Shown: positions 1 through 7,750, numbered from the stretch's first letter. The stretch: DNA of 25,274 nt from JAPOQD01 sp964620555 (GCA_964620555.1 CAZUGZ010000034.1:1-25274); one strand, 5' to 3'. A program made the numbers and translations. Notes: generated by a model from the sequence alone, not told the origin.

Positions 1-718
1 CATGCAGCGACACGCCGAAATCCGCCGCACCCGCCTGTCCTTTCTGCGACCCGACGCCAAGAGCCAACTCTCCATCCGCTACGACTCCGCCGGCAAGCCT
101 GCGGCCATCGACGCCATCGTCCTGTCCACGCAGCACACGCCAGACGTCGACAACGCCACTATCGAGGAAGCTGTCCGGGAGGAGATCATCAAGCCGGAGT
201 TGCCCGGCAACTGGCTGACGTCGGACACCAAGTGGCACATCAACCCGTCCGGGCGGTTCGAAGTGGGCGGCCCCGTCGCCGACTGCGGGCTCACCGGCCG
301 CAAGATCATCGTCGACACCTACGGCGGCATGGCCCGCCACGGCGGCGGCGCGTTCTCCGGCAAGGACCCGTCCAAGGTCGATCGCTCCGCCGCCTATGCC
401 GGCCGTTACGCCGCCAAGAACGTGGTCGCGGCCGGTCTGGCCGAGCGCTGCGAAATTCAGGTCTCCTACGCCATCGGCGTCGCCGAGCCCACCGCCATCG
501 CGGTCAACAGCTTCGGCACCGGCAAGCTGCCCGACCCGCAGCTCGCCTCGCTGGTGCGCGAGCACTTCGAATGGCGCCCCAGGGAATTGATCGAAATGCT
601 GCAACTGAAACGCCCGATCTACCAGAACACCGCCGCCTACGGCCACTTCGGCCGCGAGCTGGCCGATTTCACATGGGAACACACCGACCGGGCCGCGGCC
701 CTGAGGAGCGCTTTATGA
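1..718 (+). CDS. metK: S-adenosylmethionine synthetase, 3' part (5' end outside window)
   Basis: MetK makes S-adenosylmethionine from methionine and ATP in the cytoplasm. The window opens inside the gene, so only the last 238 or so codons of a protein usually near 384-400 residues are present. The first ATG (position 2) aligns with an internal Met of the family and is not the start. Visible hallmarks are LRPDAKSQ, VLSTQH, the NPTGRF-like segment NPSGRFEVGGP, DCGLTGRKIIVDTYGG, the glycine-rich loop GGGAFSGKDPSKVDRSAAY, and the C-terminal TAAYGHFGRE. Its stop codon overlaps the ahcY start in the arrangement ATGA, so the two are probably translationally coupled and co-transcribed. The gene is intact from the window edge to its stop. 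Identification by family motifs is firm; the missing 5' end and any upstream riboswitch cannot be judged. Confidence 0.97.
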   Translation, partial: MQRHAEIRRTRLSFLRPDAKSQLSIRYDSAGKPAAIDAIVLSTQHTPDVDNATIEEAVREEIIKPELPGNWLTSDTKWHINPSGRFEVGGPVADCGLTGRKIIVDTYGGMARHGGGAFSGKDPSKVDRSAAYAGRYAAKNVVAAGLAERCEIQVSYAIGVAEPTAIAVNSFGTGKLPDPQLASLVREHFEWRPRELIEMLQLKRPIYQNTAAYGHFGRELADFTWEHTDRAAALRSAL

Positions 719-2097
719 GTACTGTGCAACCCCTCGACAACACCACCGACTACCGGGTCGCCGACCTCTCCCTGGCCGAGTGGGGCCGCCGGGAAATCCG
801 CATCGCCGAAACGGAGATGCCGGCACTGATGGCAATGCGCGAGCAGTACCGCGCCAGCCAGCCGCTGCGCGGCGCCAGGATCCTGGGCTGCATCCACATG
901 ACCATCCAGACCGCGGTGCTGATCGAAACCCTGGTCGAACTCGGGGCCGAGGTGCGCTGGTCGTCCTGCAATATATTCTCCACCCAGGACCATGCCGCCG
1001 CCGCCATGGCCGCCGCCGGGGTGGCGGTGTACGCCTGGAAAGGGGAGACCGAAGCCGAGTACGACTGGTGTATCGAGCAGACCATTCTCCGGCACGGCAA
1101 GCCCTGGAACTGCAACCTGGTGCTGGACGACGGCGGCGACCTGACCGCCATGCTGCACCAGCGCTATCCGGCCCTGCTGGAGCGGATTCACGGCATCTCC
1201 GAGGAGACCACCACCGGCGTGCACCGGCTGCTGGAGATGTTGGCGGAGGGCCGCCTCAAGGTGCCCGCGGTCAACGTCAACGACGCCGTGACCAAGTCCA
1301 AGAACGACAACCGCTACGGCTGTCGCCACGGCCTCAACGACGCCATCAAGCGGGCCACCGATCACCTCCTGGCCGGCAAGAAAGCCCTGGTGATCGGTTA
1401 CGGCGACGTCGGCAAGGGTTCGGCCCAGTCGCTACGCCAGGAGGGCATGATCGTGCGCGTGGCCGAGATCGACCCGATCTGCGCCATGCAGGCCTGCATG
1501 GACGGTTACGAAGTGGTCTCGCCGTGGAATAACGGCCGCAGCGAGGATGGCGCCAATCGCGAAATGCTGGCCGCTACCGATTTGCTGGTCACCGCCACCG
1601 GCAATTACCAGGTCTGTGACCGGCAGGTGCTGGAGGCCCTGAAATGCGGCGCCGTGGTCTGCAATATCGGTCATTTCGACAATGAAATCGACACCGCTTT
1701 CATGCGGGAAAACTGGCACTGGGAGGAAATCAAGCCGCAGGTGCACAAGGTGCATCGCGACCGCTCCGGACGGGACCACCTGATCCTGTTGTCCGAGGGC
1801 CGCCTGGTCAATCTGGGCAACGCCACCGGCCACCCCTCGCGCGTCATGGACGGTTCCTTCGCCAACCAGGTGCTGGCGCAGATCTACCTGTTTGAGCGCA
1901 AATTCGCCGACCTGCCCGCGGAGTCGAAACCCGCCGCGGTCGGCGTGGAAGCGCTGCCCAAGCACCTGGACGAAGAAGTGGCCCGCCACATGGTGTCCGG
2001 CTTCGGCGGCGTCCTGACCCGCCTCACGGAAGAACAGGCCCGCTACATCAACGTACCCCTCGACGGGCCATTCAAAACGGACGCCTACAAGTACTAG
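715..2097 (+). CDS. ahcY: S-adenosylhomocysteine hydrolase (adenosylhomocysteinase)
   Basis: AhcY splits S-adenosylhomocysteine into adenosine and homocysteine using bound NAD, which removes the product that inhibits methyltransferases. The start is ATG 715, overlapping the metK stop and preceded by GAGGAG at 703-708; this gives 460 residues, in the family range. Key residues match the animal and bacterial enzymes: His61 (GCIHMT), Asp139, Glu164 (SEETTTG), Lys194, Asp198 and Asn199 (TKSKNDN). The NAD-binding Rossmann loop GYGDVGKG is at 228-235, and the family C-terminus ends in TDAYKY, where Lys and Tyr contact NAD of the partner subunit. Because metK and ahcY overlap, there is no room for the SAH riboswitch that precedes ahcY in many other proteobacteria; control must lie upstream. 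The next gene, metF, begins two bases after the stop. Confidence 0.98.
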   Translation: MSTVQPLDNTTDYRVADLSLAEWGRREIRIAETEMPALMAMREQYRASQPLRGARILGCIHMTIQTAVLIETLVELGAEVRWSSCNIFSTQDHAAAAMAAAGVAVYAWKGETEAEYDWCIEQTILRHGKPWNCNLVLDDGGDLTAMLHQRYPALLERIHGISEETTTGVHRLLEMLAEGRLKVPAVNVNDAVTKSKNDNRYGCRHGLNDAIKRATDHLLAGKKALVIGYGDVGKGSAQSLRQEGMIVRVAEIDPICAMQACMDGYEVVSPWNNGRSEDGANREMLAATDLLVTATGNYQVCDRQVLEALKCGAVVCNIGHFDNEIDTAFMRENWHWEEIKPQVHKVHRDRSGRDHLILLSEGRLVNLGNATGHPSRVMDGSFANQVLAQIYLFERKFADLPAESKPAAVGVEALPKHLDEEVARHMVSGFGGVLTRLTEEQARYINVPLDGPFKTDAYKY

Positions 2098-2099
2098 CC

Positions 2100-2948
2100 A
2101 TGCAAAGCGACGCTTCCCCGAAGCTCAGCTTCGAGTTCTTCCCGCCCGCCAGCGTCGCCGGGCGGGAGCGCCTCCTGAAGGAGACGTCGGTGGCGCTGCA
2201 GGCCCTGAACCCGGAGTTTTTTTCCTGTACCTACGGCGCCGACGGCTCGACCCGCGAGGGCACCTACGCGGTGGTTTCCGCGCTGCAGCGGGCCGGCCGG
2301 GTGGTGGCCCCGCACCTCAGTTTCGGCGTCGATGACGCGGCGATCGTAGGCGGCCTGCTGGACTCCTACGCCGAGCAGGGCATCGGCCATCTGGTGGCGC
2401 TGCGTGGCGACACCCCGGCCGACGCGGGAAGCGTCGAGCTGGTGCACGCCGTCAAACTGGTGGAATTCGTGCGGCGGCGCCACGGCGCCCGGTTTCGCAT
2501 CGCGGTGGCGGCCTACCCCGAAGTCCACCCCCAGGCCACGGACTACGCCAGCGATGTCGGCTTTCTGAAAGCCAAGTTCGACGCCGGCGCCGACCTCGGC
2601 ATCACCCAGTACTTCTACAACCCCGATGCCTATACCGGTTTCATCGAGCAGTGCCGCGCCAGGGGCATTGACCAGCCCATTCGTGCCGGGCTCATGCCGA
2701 TTACCGATTACCCGCGATTGGCCCGCTTTTCCCACCGCTGTGGCGCGGAAATTCCGCGCTGGATCGCCCGTCGGCTGGAGGGCTACGGGGATGACGGCGA
2801 CAGCGTTCTGCAATTCGGCATCGAAGTCCTGACCCGGCTGGCCGAGAACCTGCTGCGGCAGGGTTGCCCCGGATTGCACTTCTATACCATGAACCAGGTG
2901 GAACCCACCCGCAGCATCCTGCGCAACCTGCGCTGGTCCGAACGCTGA
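2100..2948 (+). CDS. metF: 5,10-methylenetetrahydrofolate reductase
   Basis: MetF is a FAD enzyme that reduces methylene-THF to methyl-THF, the methyl donor for homocysteine methylation. The protein is 282 residues, close to the roughly 290-300 of E. coli MetF. It shows the N-terminal SFEFFPP strand carrying the catalytic Glu, a HLSF segment in place of the usual HLTC, ALRGD (the Asp near the flavin), AAYPEVHP, LGITQYFYN, and the closing FYTMNQ. The start ATG 2100 lies two bases past the ahcY stop with no clear Shine-Dalgarno, so translation is probably coupled to ahcY. Together metK, ahcY and metF cover SAM synthesis, SAH recycling and methyl supply; the methionine synthase itself is not in the window. 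The gene ends 10 bp before the stop of the convergent hydrolase gene. Confidence 0.96.
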   Translation: MQSDASPKLSFEFFPPASVAGRERLLKETSVALQALNPEFFSCTYGADGSTREGTYAVVSALQRAGRVVAPHLSFGVDDAAIVGGLLDSYAEQGIGHLVALRGDTPADAGSVELVHAVKLVEFVRRRHGARFRIAVAAYPEVHPQATDYASDVGFLKAKFDAGADLGITQYFYNPDAYTGFIEQCRARGIDQPIRAGLMPITDYPRLARFSHRCGAEIPRWIARRLEGYGDDGDSVLQFGIEVLTRLAENLLRQGCPGLHFYTMNQVEPTRSILRNLRWSER

Positions 2949-2958
2949 CAGCCGCCGC

Positions 2959-4206
2959 TCAGCTCGCCCGGCGGGCGTGGCACCACTCCAGGAAGGTCGC
3001 AATCGCGTTCACCGTGTGGTCGGCGCGTACCGAATGGAAGACTTCAAACGCGTGCTGGGCCAGCGGCAACTCTCCATAGACCACGGCACGCTTCGACAGC
3101 GAGCGCAATTTCTCCACGAAGATTCTCGCTTCCTCCACCCACACCAGCGAATCGTGGGTGCCCTGCAGGACGAACATCGGTGGCGCGTCCTCGTTGACGC
3201 GGGACAGTGGCGAGCCCTGGTCACGGGCCTCGAAACCTTCCTCGCGGCTATTCTGGAACACGTATTTTGCCAGGGTCGGTTCCATGGACATGGTGCCCCG
3301 CACCTGGTCGCGGTCCAGAAAGTCATACACGCCGTACAGCGGCACCGCGGCGGAAATGCCGGTATCGGCCTTTTCAAAACCCGGCTGCCATTCGGGCTGG
3401 TTGGGGGTCAGCGCCGCCAGCGCCGCCAGATGCCCGCCCGCGGACCCGCCGGTGATGGCCAGGAAGGTGGGGTCGCCGCCGTATTCGGCCGCGTGCTCGC
3501 GAATCCAGGCAATGGCTTTCTTGACGTCGATGATATGGGCCGGGAACGTGTCTTTGGGACTCAATCGGTAATTGCAGGCGACACACAACCAGCCCCGCTG
3601 GGCCATGTGATACATCAGCGGCAACGCCTGCTGATGCTTTTCGCCAATGATCCAGCCACCGCCGTGCACCTGCAGCAGCACCGGAAAGCCGCCCCGGCGC
3701 GACGTCTGTGGCTGGTACACGTCCAGCAGGTTGCGCTTGCCGGCATCGCCGTAGACCACGTCCTGGTGCCGGGTAACGCCCGGCCGCCGCATGCGGAACG
3801 GCCGCGCCCACTCGGCCATGACGATGCCCGAGCGCAACGCCGACTGTCTGGACTTGGGTATTTCGCGGCGATAGTGATCCCCACCCAGGCCTTCCCGCAG
3901 CGCCGCTTCCAGCACTTCACCGCTATCCATGGCCTTGCCGTGCAGATACCACAGCCCCATCCACGACAGCACAAACACCACCAGTCCCAGTTGACCGCTG
4001 ACGCTGGCCAGGCCGCCACTGAAGGCGAACAGCAGGGTAAAGGCGGCTTGCAGAAACAACAGCACAAAGGCCAGTTCCCCGGTCAGCCACGCCACCAGAA
4101 AGTACAGTGGGCTCAGGTAGGAAATTCGCCTCGCCTTGACCAGCGCGGCTGCCACGAACAACAGACTGATCACGGAACAGGCAAGATAGACGGCGGGAAA
4201 ATTCAT
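2959..4206 (-). CDS. alpha/beta hydrolase (HSL/carboxylesterase-like) with N-terminal membrane domain
   Basis: The protein has 415 residues. Residues about 5-90 hold three or four hydrophobic segments, followed by a linker and an alpha/beta-hydrolase domain from about 150 to the end. The oxyanion-hole motif HGGGW is at 181-185, the nucleophile elbow GGSAG puts Ser at 255, and the likely acid and base are Asp352 (THDSL) and His385 (QHAFE). These features fit the hormone-sensitive-lipase/esterase group. The substrate cannot be told. Start ATG 4206 was chosen because hydrophobic sequence begins at once after it; an upstream in-frame start near 4308 would add a basic, low-complexity tail. No good Shine-Dalgarno is visible. 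It is the only minus-strand gene here, tail-to-tail with metF and head-to-head with gshB. The family call is firm; the physiological role is unknown. Confidence 0.85.
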   Translation of the reverse strand: MNFPAVYLACSVISLLFVAAALVKARRISYLSPLYFLVAWLTGELAFVLLFLQAAFTLLFAFSGGLASVSGQLGLVVFVLSWMGLWYLHGKAMDSGEVLEAALREGLGGDHYRREIPKSRQSALRSGIVMAEWARPFRMRRPGVTRHQDVVYGDAGKRNLLDVYQPQTSRRGGFPVLLQVHGGGWIIGEKHQQALPLMYHMAQRGWLCVACNYRLSPKDTFPAHIIDVKKAIAWIREHAAEYGGDPTFLAITGGSAGGHLAALAALTPNQPEWQPGFEKADTGISAAVPLYGVYDFLDRDQVRGTMSMEPTLAKYVFQNSREEGFEARDQGSPLSRVNEDAPPMFVLQGTHDSLVWVEEARIFVEKLRSLSKRAVVYGELPLAQHAFEVFHSVRADHTVNAIATFLEWCHARRAS

Positions 4207-4310
4207 GGTTTCGGCTGCGGAAAAAAACGCCGATTGTAACCGGGAAACGGCCGGTCCGCGAACCGGACGGAAACGCACCGGCAGGAGGACGGCGCCCGCA
4301 ACGGCCAAAC

Positions 4311-4339
4311 TTGCGCCGGTCGGAAACGTTGCGTATGTT
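4311..4339 (+). promoter_or_regulatory. possible sigma70-type promoter for gshB
   Basis: TTGCGC at 4311-4316 and TATGTT at 4334-4339 are separated by 17 bp and sit 28 bp before the gshB ATG, inside the 161-bp gap between the divergent hydrolase and gshB genes. The -35 matches only three of six consensus bases, so this is a weak call. Nothing else stands out in the gap. Confidence 0.3.
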
Positions 4340-4367
4340 GACCACTGTCGCCGCAGAGCAGACCGCC

Positions 4368-5351
4368 ATGAGCATCAGCATCGGCGTGGTAATGGACCCC
4401 ATCGCCCATCTGGATTACCGCAAGGACAGCACCCTCGCGATGTTGTGGGCGGCAGCCGAGCGCGGCTGGGCCCTCTATTACATGGAGCAGCACCACCTCT
4501 TCCTGCAGCAGGGGACAGCCATGGCAACCATGGCCGAGTTGCAGGTGTTTCGCGACCCGCAGCGCTGGTATGCATTGGGGCCGGCCCAGGTGCGCGCCGT
4601 CGGCGACCTCGACGTGGTGCTGATGCGCAAGGACCCGCCCTTCGACAACGAGTACGTCTACAGCACCTACATTCTCGAAGCCGCGGAGCGGCTCGGCACC
4701 CTGGTGGTCAATCGCTGCCGGAGCCTGCGCGACTGCAACGAGAAAGTATTTGCCACCCATTTTCCCGAATGCTGCCCACCGCTGCTGGTCAGCGCGGACC
4801 GGCAGCAACTGCTGGCCTTTCACGCACAACACGGCGAGGTGGTCTTCAAACCGCTGGATGGCATGGGGGGGACCGCCGTATTCCGGGTCGGCCGCGACGA
4901 TCCCAATCTCAATGTGATCCTGGAAATCCTGACCGACCATTACCGCAGCACCATCATGGCCCAGCGTTACCTCCCCGAGATCAAGGGCGGAGACAAGCGC
5001 ATCCTGATGATCGACGGCGTCGCCCTGCCACACTGCCTGGCCCGGGTGCCCGTGGCCGGGGAAAATCGCGGCAATCTGGCCGCCGGCGGCCGCGGCAGGG
5101 TACAGCCGCTGAGCCCGCGCGACCACTGGATAGCAGAGCAGGTGGCCCCGGTCCTGAAAGAGCGGGGTCTGTTGTTTGCCGGGCTGGACGTGATCGGTGA
5201 TTACCTGACCGAAATCAATGTGACCAGCCCTACCTGCATCCGGGAAATCGAAACCGCCACCGGCCTGGATGTGGGTGGCATGCTGATGGACACCATAGCG
5301 GAACAACTGCAGCGGGCCGGCCCCAGCCGGGGACCGGGTCGATGCGGCTAA
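4368..5351 (+). CDS. gshB: glutathione synthetase
   Basis: GshB joins gamma-glutamylcysteine and glycine with ATP to make glutathione. The protein has 327 residues (E. coli about 316) and the ATP-grasp layout of the family: N-terminal VVMDPIAHLDYRKDST, VLMRKDPPFDNEY, the SLRDCNEK segment, the ATP-binding KPLDGMGGTAVFRV, then RNLAAGGRGR-like GNLAAGGRG and the C-terminal TEINVTSPTCIREIE, which binds metal and substrate. Start ATG 4368 was chosen because MSISIGVVMDP aligns with the short N-terminus of the E. coli protein; earlier in-frame ATGs would add an unrelated tail. Its last codons overlap the tonB start by 10 bp. gshB followed by tonB, yqgE and yqgF is the same order as in Pseudomonas aeruginosa, which supports all four calls. 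Confidence 0.97.
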   Translation: MSISIGVVMDPIAHLDYRKDSTLAMLWAAAERGWALYYMEQHHLFLQQGTAMATMAELQVFRDPQRWYALGPAQVRAVGDLDVVLMRKDPPFDNEYVYSTYILEAAERLGTLVVNRCRSLRDCNEKVFATHFPECCPPLLVSADRQQLLAFHAQHGEVVFKPLDGMGGTAVFRVGRDDPNLNVILEILTDHYRSTIMAQRYLPEIKGGDKRILMIDGVALPHCLARVPVAGENRGNLAAGGRGRVQPLSPRDHWIAEQVAPVLKERGLLFAGLDVIGDYLTEINVTSPTCIREIETATGLDVGGMLMDTIAEQLQRAGPSRGPGRCG

Positions 5352-6055
5352 GCACCGGCCACGATCAGCTCGGCTTTTTCCTGTTCCTCGCTCTCGCGCT
5401 GCACCTGATGTTGATCCTGGGCATCAGCTTCCGGCCCCAGGCCGAACAGTACGTGGCGCCCGCGCTGGAGGTTACCCTGGTGTTGCAACGGGGTGCAGCG
5501 GCGCCGCAACGGGCCCGCTTCGTTGCCGCTGCCCACCAGGCCGGTGCGCCGGAAGCACCCGCGCTCAGGACTGCCCCGCTGTCCTCACCGCCACCGGCGG
5601 TCCGGGAGCCGGAACCAGCCACCGCGCAGGACCTCGATACGAGCATCGCCAGACTCGAATCCCGCCTCGACCAGCAACAGCGGGAATACTCCCAGCAACC
5701 GAGAACCCGGCGGCTCACCGCGGCCCTCCAGTCATCGGAAGCCGAATGGCTGCAGAACTGGCGGCAGCGGGTGGAGACCATCGGCAACCGGAACTACCCG
5801 GAGGCCTCCAGCCGCTACGGCATTTACGGTGCGTTGCGCCTGCTGGTGGCCATTCGCCACGATGGCAGCATCGAAGACATCGAAATTCTCAGCTCTTCCG
5901 GGCATGCGGTCCTGGATGAGGCGGCCATTCGCATATTGCACCTGGCGGCCCCCTTTGCGGCTTTTCCCGCGGAACTGAGAGAGCAGGCGGAACGGGTGGA
6001 AATCGTCCGCACCTGGAAATTTCAGCAGAATAGGCTATCCTCTGCCCCTGGTTGA
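5342..6055 (+). CDS. tonB: TonB-family energy transducer (TonB3-like)
   Basis: TonB proteins pass proton-motive-force energy from an ExbB/ExbD motor in the inner membrane to outer-membrane receptors. This 237-residue protein has one N-terminal membrane anchor (about 8-30, FFLFLALALHLMLILG), a Pro/Ala/Gln-rich periplasmic region (about 50-130) and a C-terminal TonB domain (about 140-235) with NYPEASSRYGIYGALRLLVA, SSSGHAVLDEAA and the closing VRTWKF. The proline content of the linker is lower than in classical TonB, and it carries a Gln- and Arg-rich, likely helical stretch. The ATG at 5342 overlaps the end of gshB. No exbB or exbD lies nearby. In P. aeruginosa the gene at this position is tonB3, linked to twitching motility rather than iron uptake; whether that holds here is inference. 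Confidence 0.88.
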   Translation: MRLSTGHDQLGFFLFLALALHLMLILGISFRPQAEQYVAPALEVTLVLQRGAAAPQRARFVAAAHQAGAPEAPALRTAPLSSPPPAVREPEPATAQDLDTSIARLESRLDQQQREYSQQPRTRRLTAALQSSEAEWLQNWRQRVETIGNRNYPEASSRYGIYGALRLLVAIRHDGSIEDIEILSSSGHAVLDEAAIRILHLAAPFAAFPAELREQAERVEIVRTWKFQQNRLSSAPG

Positions 6056-6087
6056 CAGTAGATGCGTACATCCGCAGGAACCCGGCC

Positions 6088-6675
6088 ATGAACCAGATGT
6101 CGAGCGATTCGAACGACCCCAAAAACCATTTGCGCAATCATTTCCTGTTGGCCATGCCATCGATGACCGGCGGTATCTTCTCCAACAGCATCACCTACCT
6201 GTGCGAGCACAATGAACACGGCGCCATGGGGGTGATCATCAATCGACCTCTCAAGGTCTGCGTCGAGGAAATCATGGAGCATCTGGAATTGTCCGCCGGC
6301 GGCCGGCTGCGCTCCACCCCGGTGATGGCGGGCGGACCGGTACATTGTGACCGGGGCGTAGTCCTGCATCGCCCGACCCCGCACCAGTGGCAATCCTGCA
6401 TGCAGGTTACCGAGGATATATCGCTTACCACTTCGCGGGACATCCTCGCCGCCATTGCCGAGGGAGAGGGACCGGCGGACAACCTGATAGCCCTGGGCTA
6501 TGCCGGTTGGGGCGCGGGTCAGCTCGAATCCGAGATCATGCGCAACGCCTGGCTCACCGTGCCCGCGGACAGCGCCATCATCTTCGATACTCCCTGCGCT
6601 CTTCGACTGAGCAGGGCAGCGGAACAACTGGGGGTCGACCTGAGCCTGATTTCCGGCGACGCGGGCCACGCTTGA
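6088..6675 (+). CDS. yqgE: YqgE/AlgH family protein (DUF179)
   Basis: The protein has 195 residues and the DUF179 signature: HFLLAMPSM, a Phe-Ser-Asn-Ser strand leading to YLCEHNEHGAMGVIINRP, GGPVHCDRGVVLH, and a late GYAGWGAGQLESEI. Start ATG 6088 is preceded by AGGAA at 6076-6080; an earlier in-frame start at 6052 would overlap tonB and add an unconserved tail. The molecular role of this widespread family is not settled; the name AlgH comes from an early link to alginate control in Pseudomonas. The stop overlaps the likely start of ruvX as TTGA, matching the tight pairing of yqgE and yqgF in many proteobacteria. Confidence 0.94.
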   Translation: MNQMSSDSNDPKNHLRNHFLLAMPSMTGGIFSNSITYLCEHNEHGAMGVIINRPLKVCVEEIMEHLELSAGGRLRSTPVMAGGPVHCDRGVVLHRPTPHQWQSCMQVTEDISLTTSRDILAAIAEGEGPADNLIALGYAGWGAGQLESEIMRNAWLTVPADSAIIFDTPCALRLSRAAEQLGVDLSLISGDAGHA

Positions 6676-7094
6676 CCGCACCCGCTGCGACGGTCGTCAT
6701 GGCCTTCGATTTCGGCCTGCGTCAGATCGGAGTCGCGGTGGGCAACCGGACCACCCGTAGCGCCCAGGCGCTGTCCATCCTGGCAGTCCGCGACGGCGTA
6801 CCGCGCTGGGAAGAAATTCAGGATCTGCTGGAGCATTGGCAGCCGCAGCGGCTGCTGGTCGGCCTGCCACTCAACATGGACGGCAGTGAAAGCCCCATGT
6901 CCACTCGTGCCCGCCAGTTCAGCCGCCGCCTCGGCGGGCGCTTTGCCGTACCGGTGGAGTGCGTCGACGAACGGCTGAGCAGCTTTGCGGCCAAATCACT
7001 GCTCGCGGAGCAGGGCCATCGCGGCAACTACCGGGACTCCGGCGCCGATGCCCTGGCGGCGCAGCTGATTCTGGAAACCTGGCTGGCAACCTGA
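6672..7094 (+). CDS. ruvX: YqgF/RuvX, RNase H-fold putative Holliday junction resolvase / pre-16S rRNA nuclease
   Basis: The family was proposed as an alternative Holliday junction resolvase and, in E. coli, as the nuclease that finishes the 5' end of 16S rRNA. The 140-residue protein matches the usual length of about 138. Motifs seen are FDFGLRQIGVAVG (first catalytic Asp), LLVGLPLNMDGSE, RARQFSRRL, DERLSS (acidic site) and the closing DSGADALAAQLILE. The start is uncertain: TTG 6672 overlaps the yqgE stop and keeps the usual short lead-in before FDFG, while ATG 6699 would leave only two residues before it. In Pseudomonas this block runs on into pyrimidine genes; here a long gap and mnmG follow instead. 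Confidence 0.93.
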   Translation: MTAPAATVVMAFDFGLRQIGVAVGNRTTRSAQALSILAVRDGVPRWEEIQDLLEHWQPQRLLVGLPLNMDGSESPMSTRARQFSRRLGGRFAVPVECVDERLSSFAAKSLLAEQGHRGNYRDSGADALAAQLILETWLAT

Positions 7095-7288
7095 GGCGCC
7101 GCCGGGACGGGACGCCCCTTTTGCAGACAGCCTGCCCACCAGTTACACACAGGCAATCCACAGCGGTGCAAATGCTGTGCATTATCCTGCCAGCGGGTTG
7201 CCAACAAGCTGTGGGGGAAACGACGCTGCCCGCGGACCGGCACCACCAAGCACGGTTTTCCCCACCCCATGCACCGCCAATACCGCCT

Positions 7289-7307
7289 GCAGACAGCACT
7301 TGTCTGC
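7289..7307 (+). terminator. hairpin, possible terminator after ruvX
   Basis: GCAGACA (7289-7295) and TGTCTGC (7301-7307) form a perfect 7-bp stem with a 5-base loop, followed by CCTCTTATTCT. The tail is T-rich but broken, and the hairpin lies about 195 bp past the ruvX stop, so it could equally be part of an origin structure. Confidence 0.3.
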
Positions 7308-7327
7308 CCTCTTATTCTCCTTCCAAC

Positions 7328-7364
7328 CTGTTGAATGGATTGAAAAGAATGCCCTTTTCAACAG
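7328..7364. other. alternative overlapping hairpins
   Basis: TTGAAAAG (7340-7347) pairs perfectly with CTTTTCAA (7354-7361) over 8 bp. CTGTTGAA (7328-7335) pairs with TTCAACAG (7357-7364), also over 8 bp. The two foldings exclude each other because they share the right arm. They lie just before the AT-rich stretch and include one DnaA-box-like 9-mer. Function unknown. Confidence 0.35.
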
Positions 7365-7375
7365 AATTCACCGAG

Positions 7376-7455
7376 ACCAATAACAACAACTATAACCAAG
7401 GTATACCTCTATCAATGATAGATAGTATTAATTTTATTACTGCAATTTCCGCTAA
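7376..7455. other. AT-rich stretch (candidate DNA unwinding element)
   Basis: Positions 7381-7440 contain 15 G or C bases out of 60 (25%), in a window whose genes are mostly well above 60% GC. A small palindrome, TCTATC (7408-7413) and GATAGA (7417-7422), lies inside it. Such an island beside mnmG is what a duplex-unwinding element would look like, but AT-rich DNA could also reflect recent insertion. Confidence 0.45.
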
Positions 7456-7460
7456 AAGGC

Positions 7461-7658
7461 CGACAGAGCATTCGTGGGTTGTTTCGTCGCTCCATGGGCC
7501 GTCCATGGCTTATCCGGCTTCCGTCTTCAGGAGCACATGGCGGGTGTTTTGTCGTTCAATGGGCCATCCATGGCCCATCCCGCGTCCGTCCATGGCGCTA
7601 TTCACTCCAAAACACCCGCCACATGCTCCTTCCTCAGCACCCTGTGGCGACAGAGCAT
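7461..7658. repeat. palindromic dispersed repeat element, copy 1
   Basis: Several layers of repetition are visible. (a) 7477-7508 and 7542-7573 match at 27 of 32 positions, a direct repeat of period 65 bp. (b) 7529-7551 and 7608-7630 are inverted repeats matching at 21 of 23 positions. (c) Inside that loop, ATGGGCCAT (7559-7567) and ATGGCCCAT (7570-7578) form a perfect 9-bp stem. (d) 7461-7497 recurs at 25221-25257 with one mismatch in 37, and 7620-7658 recurs at 25193-25231 with five mismatches in 39. CCATGG occurs several times. Short open frames across it are explained by the repeat and show no gene signs. It looks like a REP/BIME- or MITE-type dispersed element; no transposase is present. 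Confidence 0.85.
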
Positions 7659-7721
7659 GGAGACGCCCCCCTGACTGGATGCCGGGCAGCGCTTGACACT
7701 CTCTTGGCGCCTGCTCAATTT

Positions 7722-7750
7722 TTGAACAGTTGAAGTGCACTGCGTATACT
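7722..7750 (+). promoter_or_regulatory. sigma70-type promoter for mnmG-rsmG-parAB
   Basis: TTGAAC (7722-7727) and TATACT (7745-7750) are spaced by exactly 17 bp, a near-consensus promoter. The expected transcription start, about 7 bp after the -10, is near 7757, leaving only about 4 bases before the mnmG ATG. The -35 hexamer is identical to that of the atp promoter at 13214. Confidence 0.75.

Noticed and set aside
700..720. Possible SAH or SAM riboswitch before ahcY
   Set aside because: metK and ahcY overlap, leaving no untranslated space. Any riboswitch would be before metK, outside the window.
2965..2977. GC palindrome CGCCCGGCGGGCG between metF and the hydrolase gene
   Set aside because: It leaves a loop of one to three bases, lies in the hydrolase coding end and has no T-tract, so a shared terminator is not supported.
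6052..6057. Perfect -35 hexamer TTGACA overlapping the tonB stop
   Set aside because: No acceptable -10 hexamer lies 15-19 bp downstream, so it is not called as a promoter for yqgE.
7461..7658. CRISPR array
   Set aside because: The repeats are imperfect, few, of 65-bp period and palindromic at several scales; there are no uniform repeat-spacer units and no cas genes.
7693..7698. TTGACA upstream of mnmG
   Set aside because: The sequence 17 bp further on (CAATTT) is a poor -10. The pair at 7722 and 7745 is much better.
7474..7733. Short overlapping reading frames in the repeat before mnmG
   Set aside because: They run through the palindromic repeat, lack ribosome sites and domain signs, and are explained by the repeat itself.
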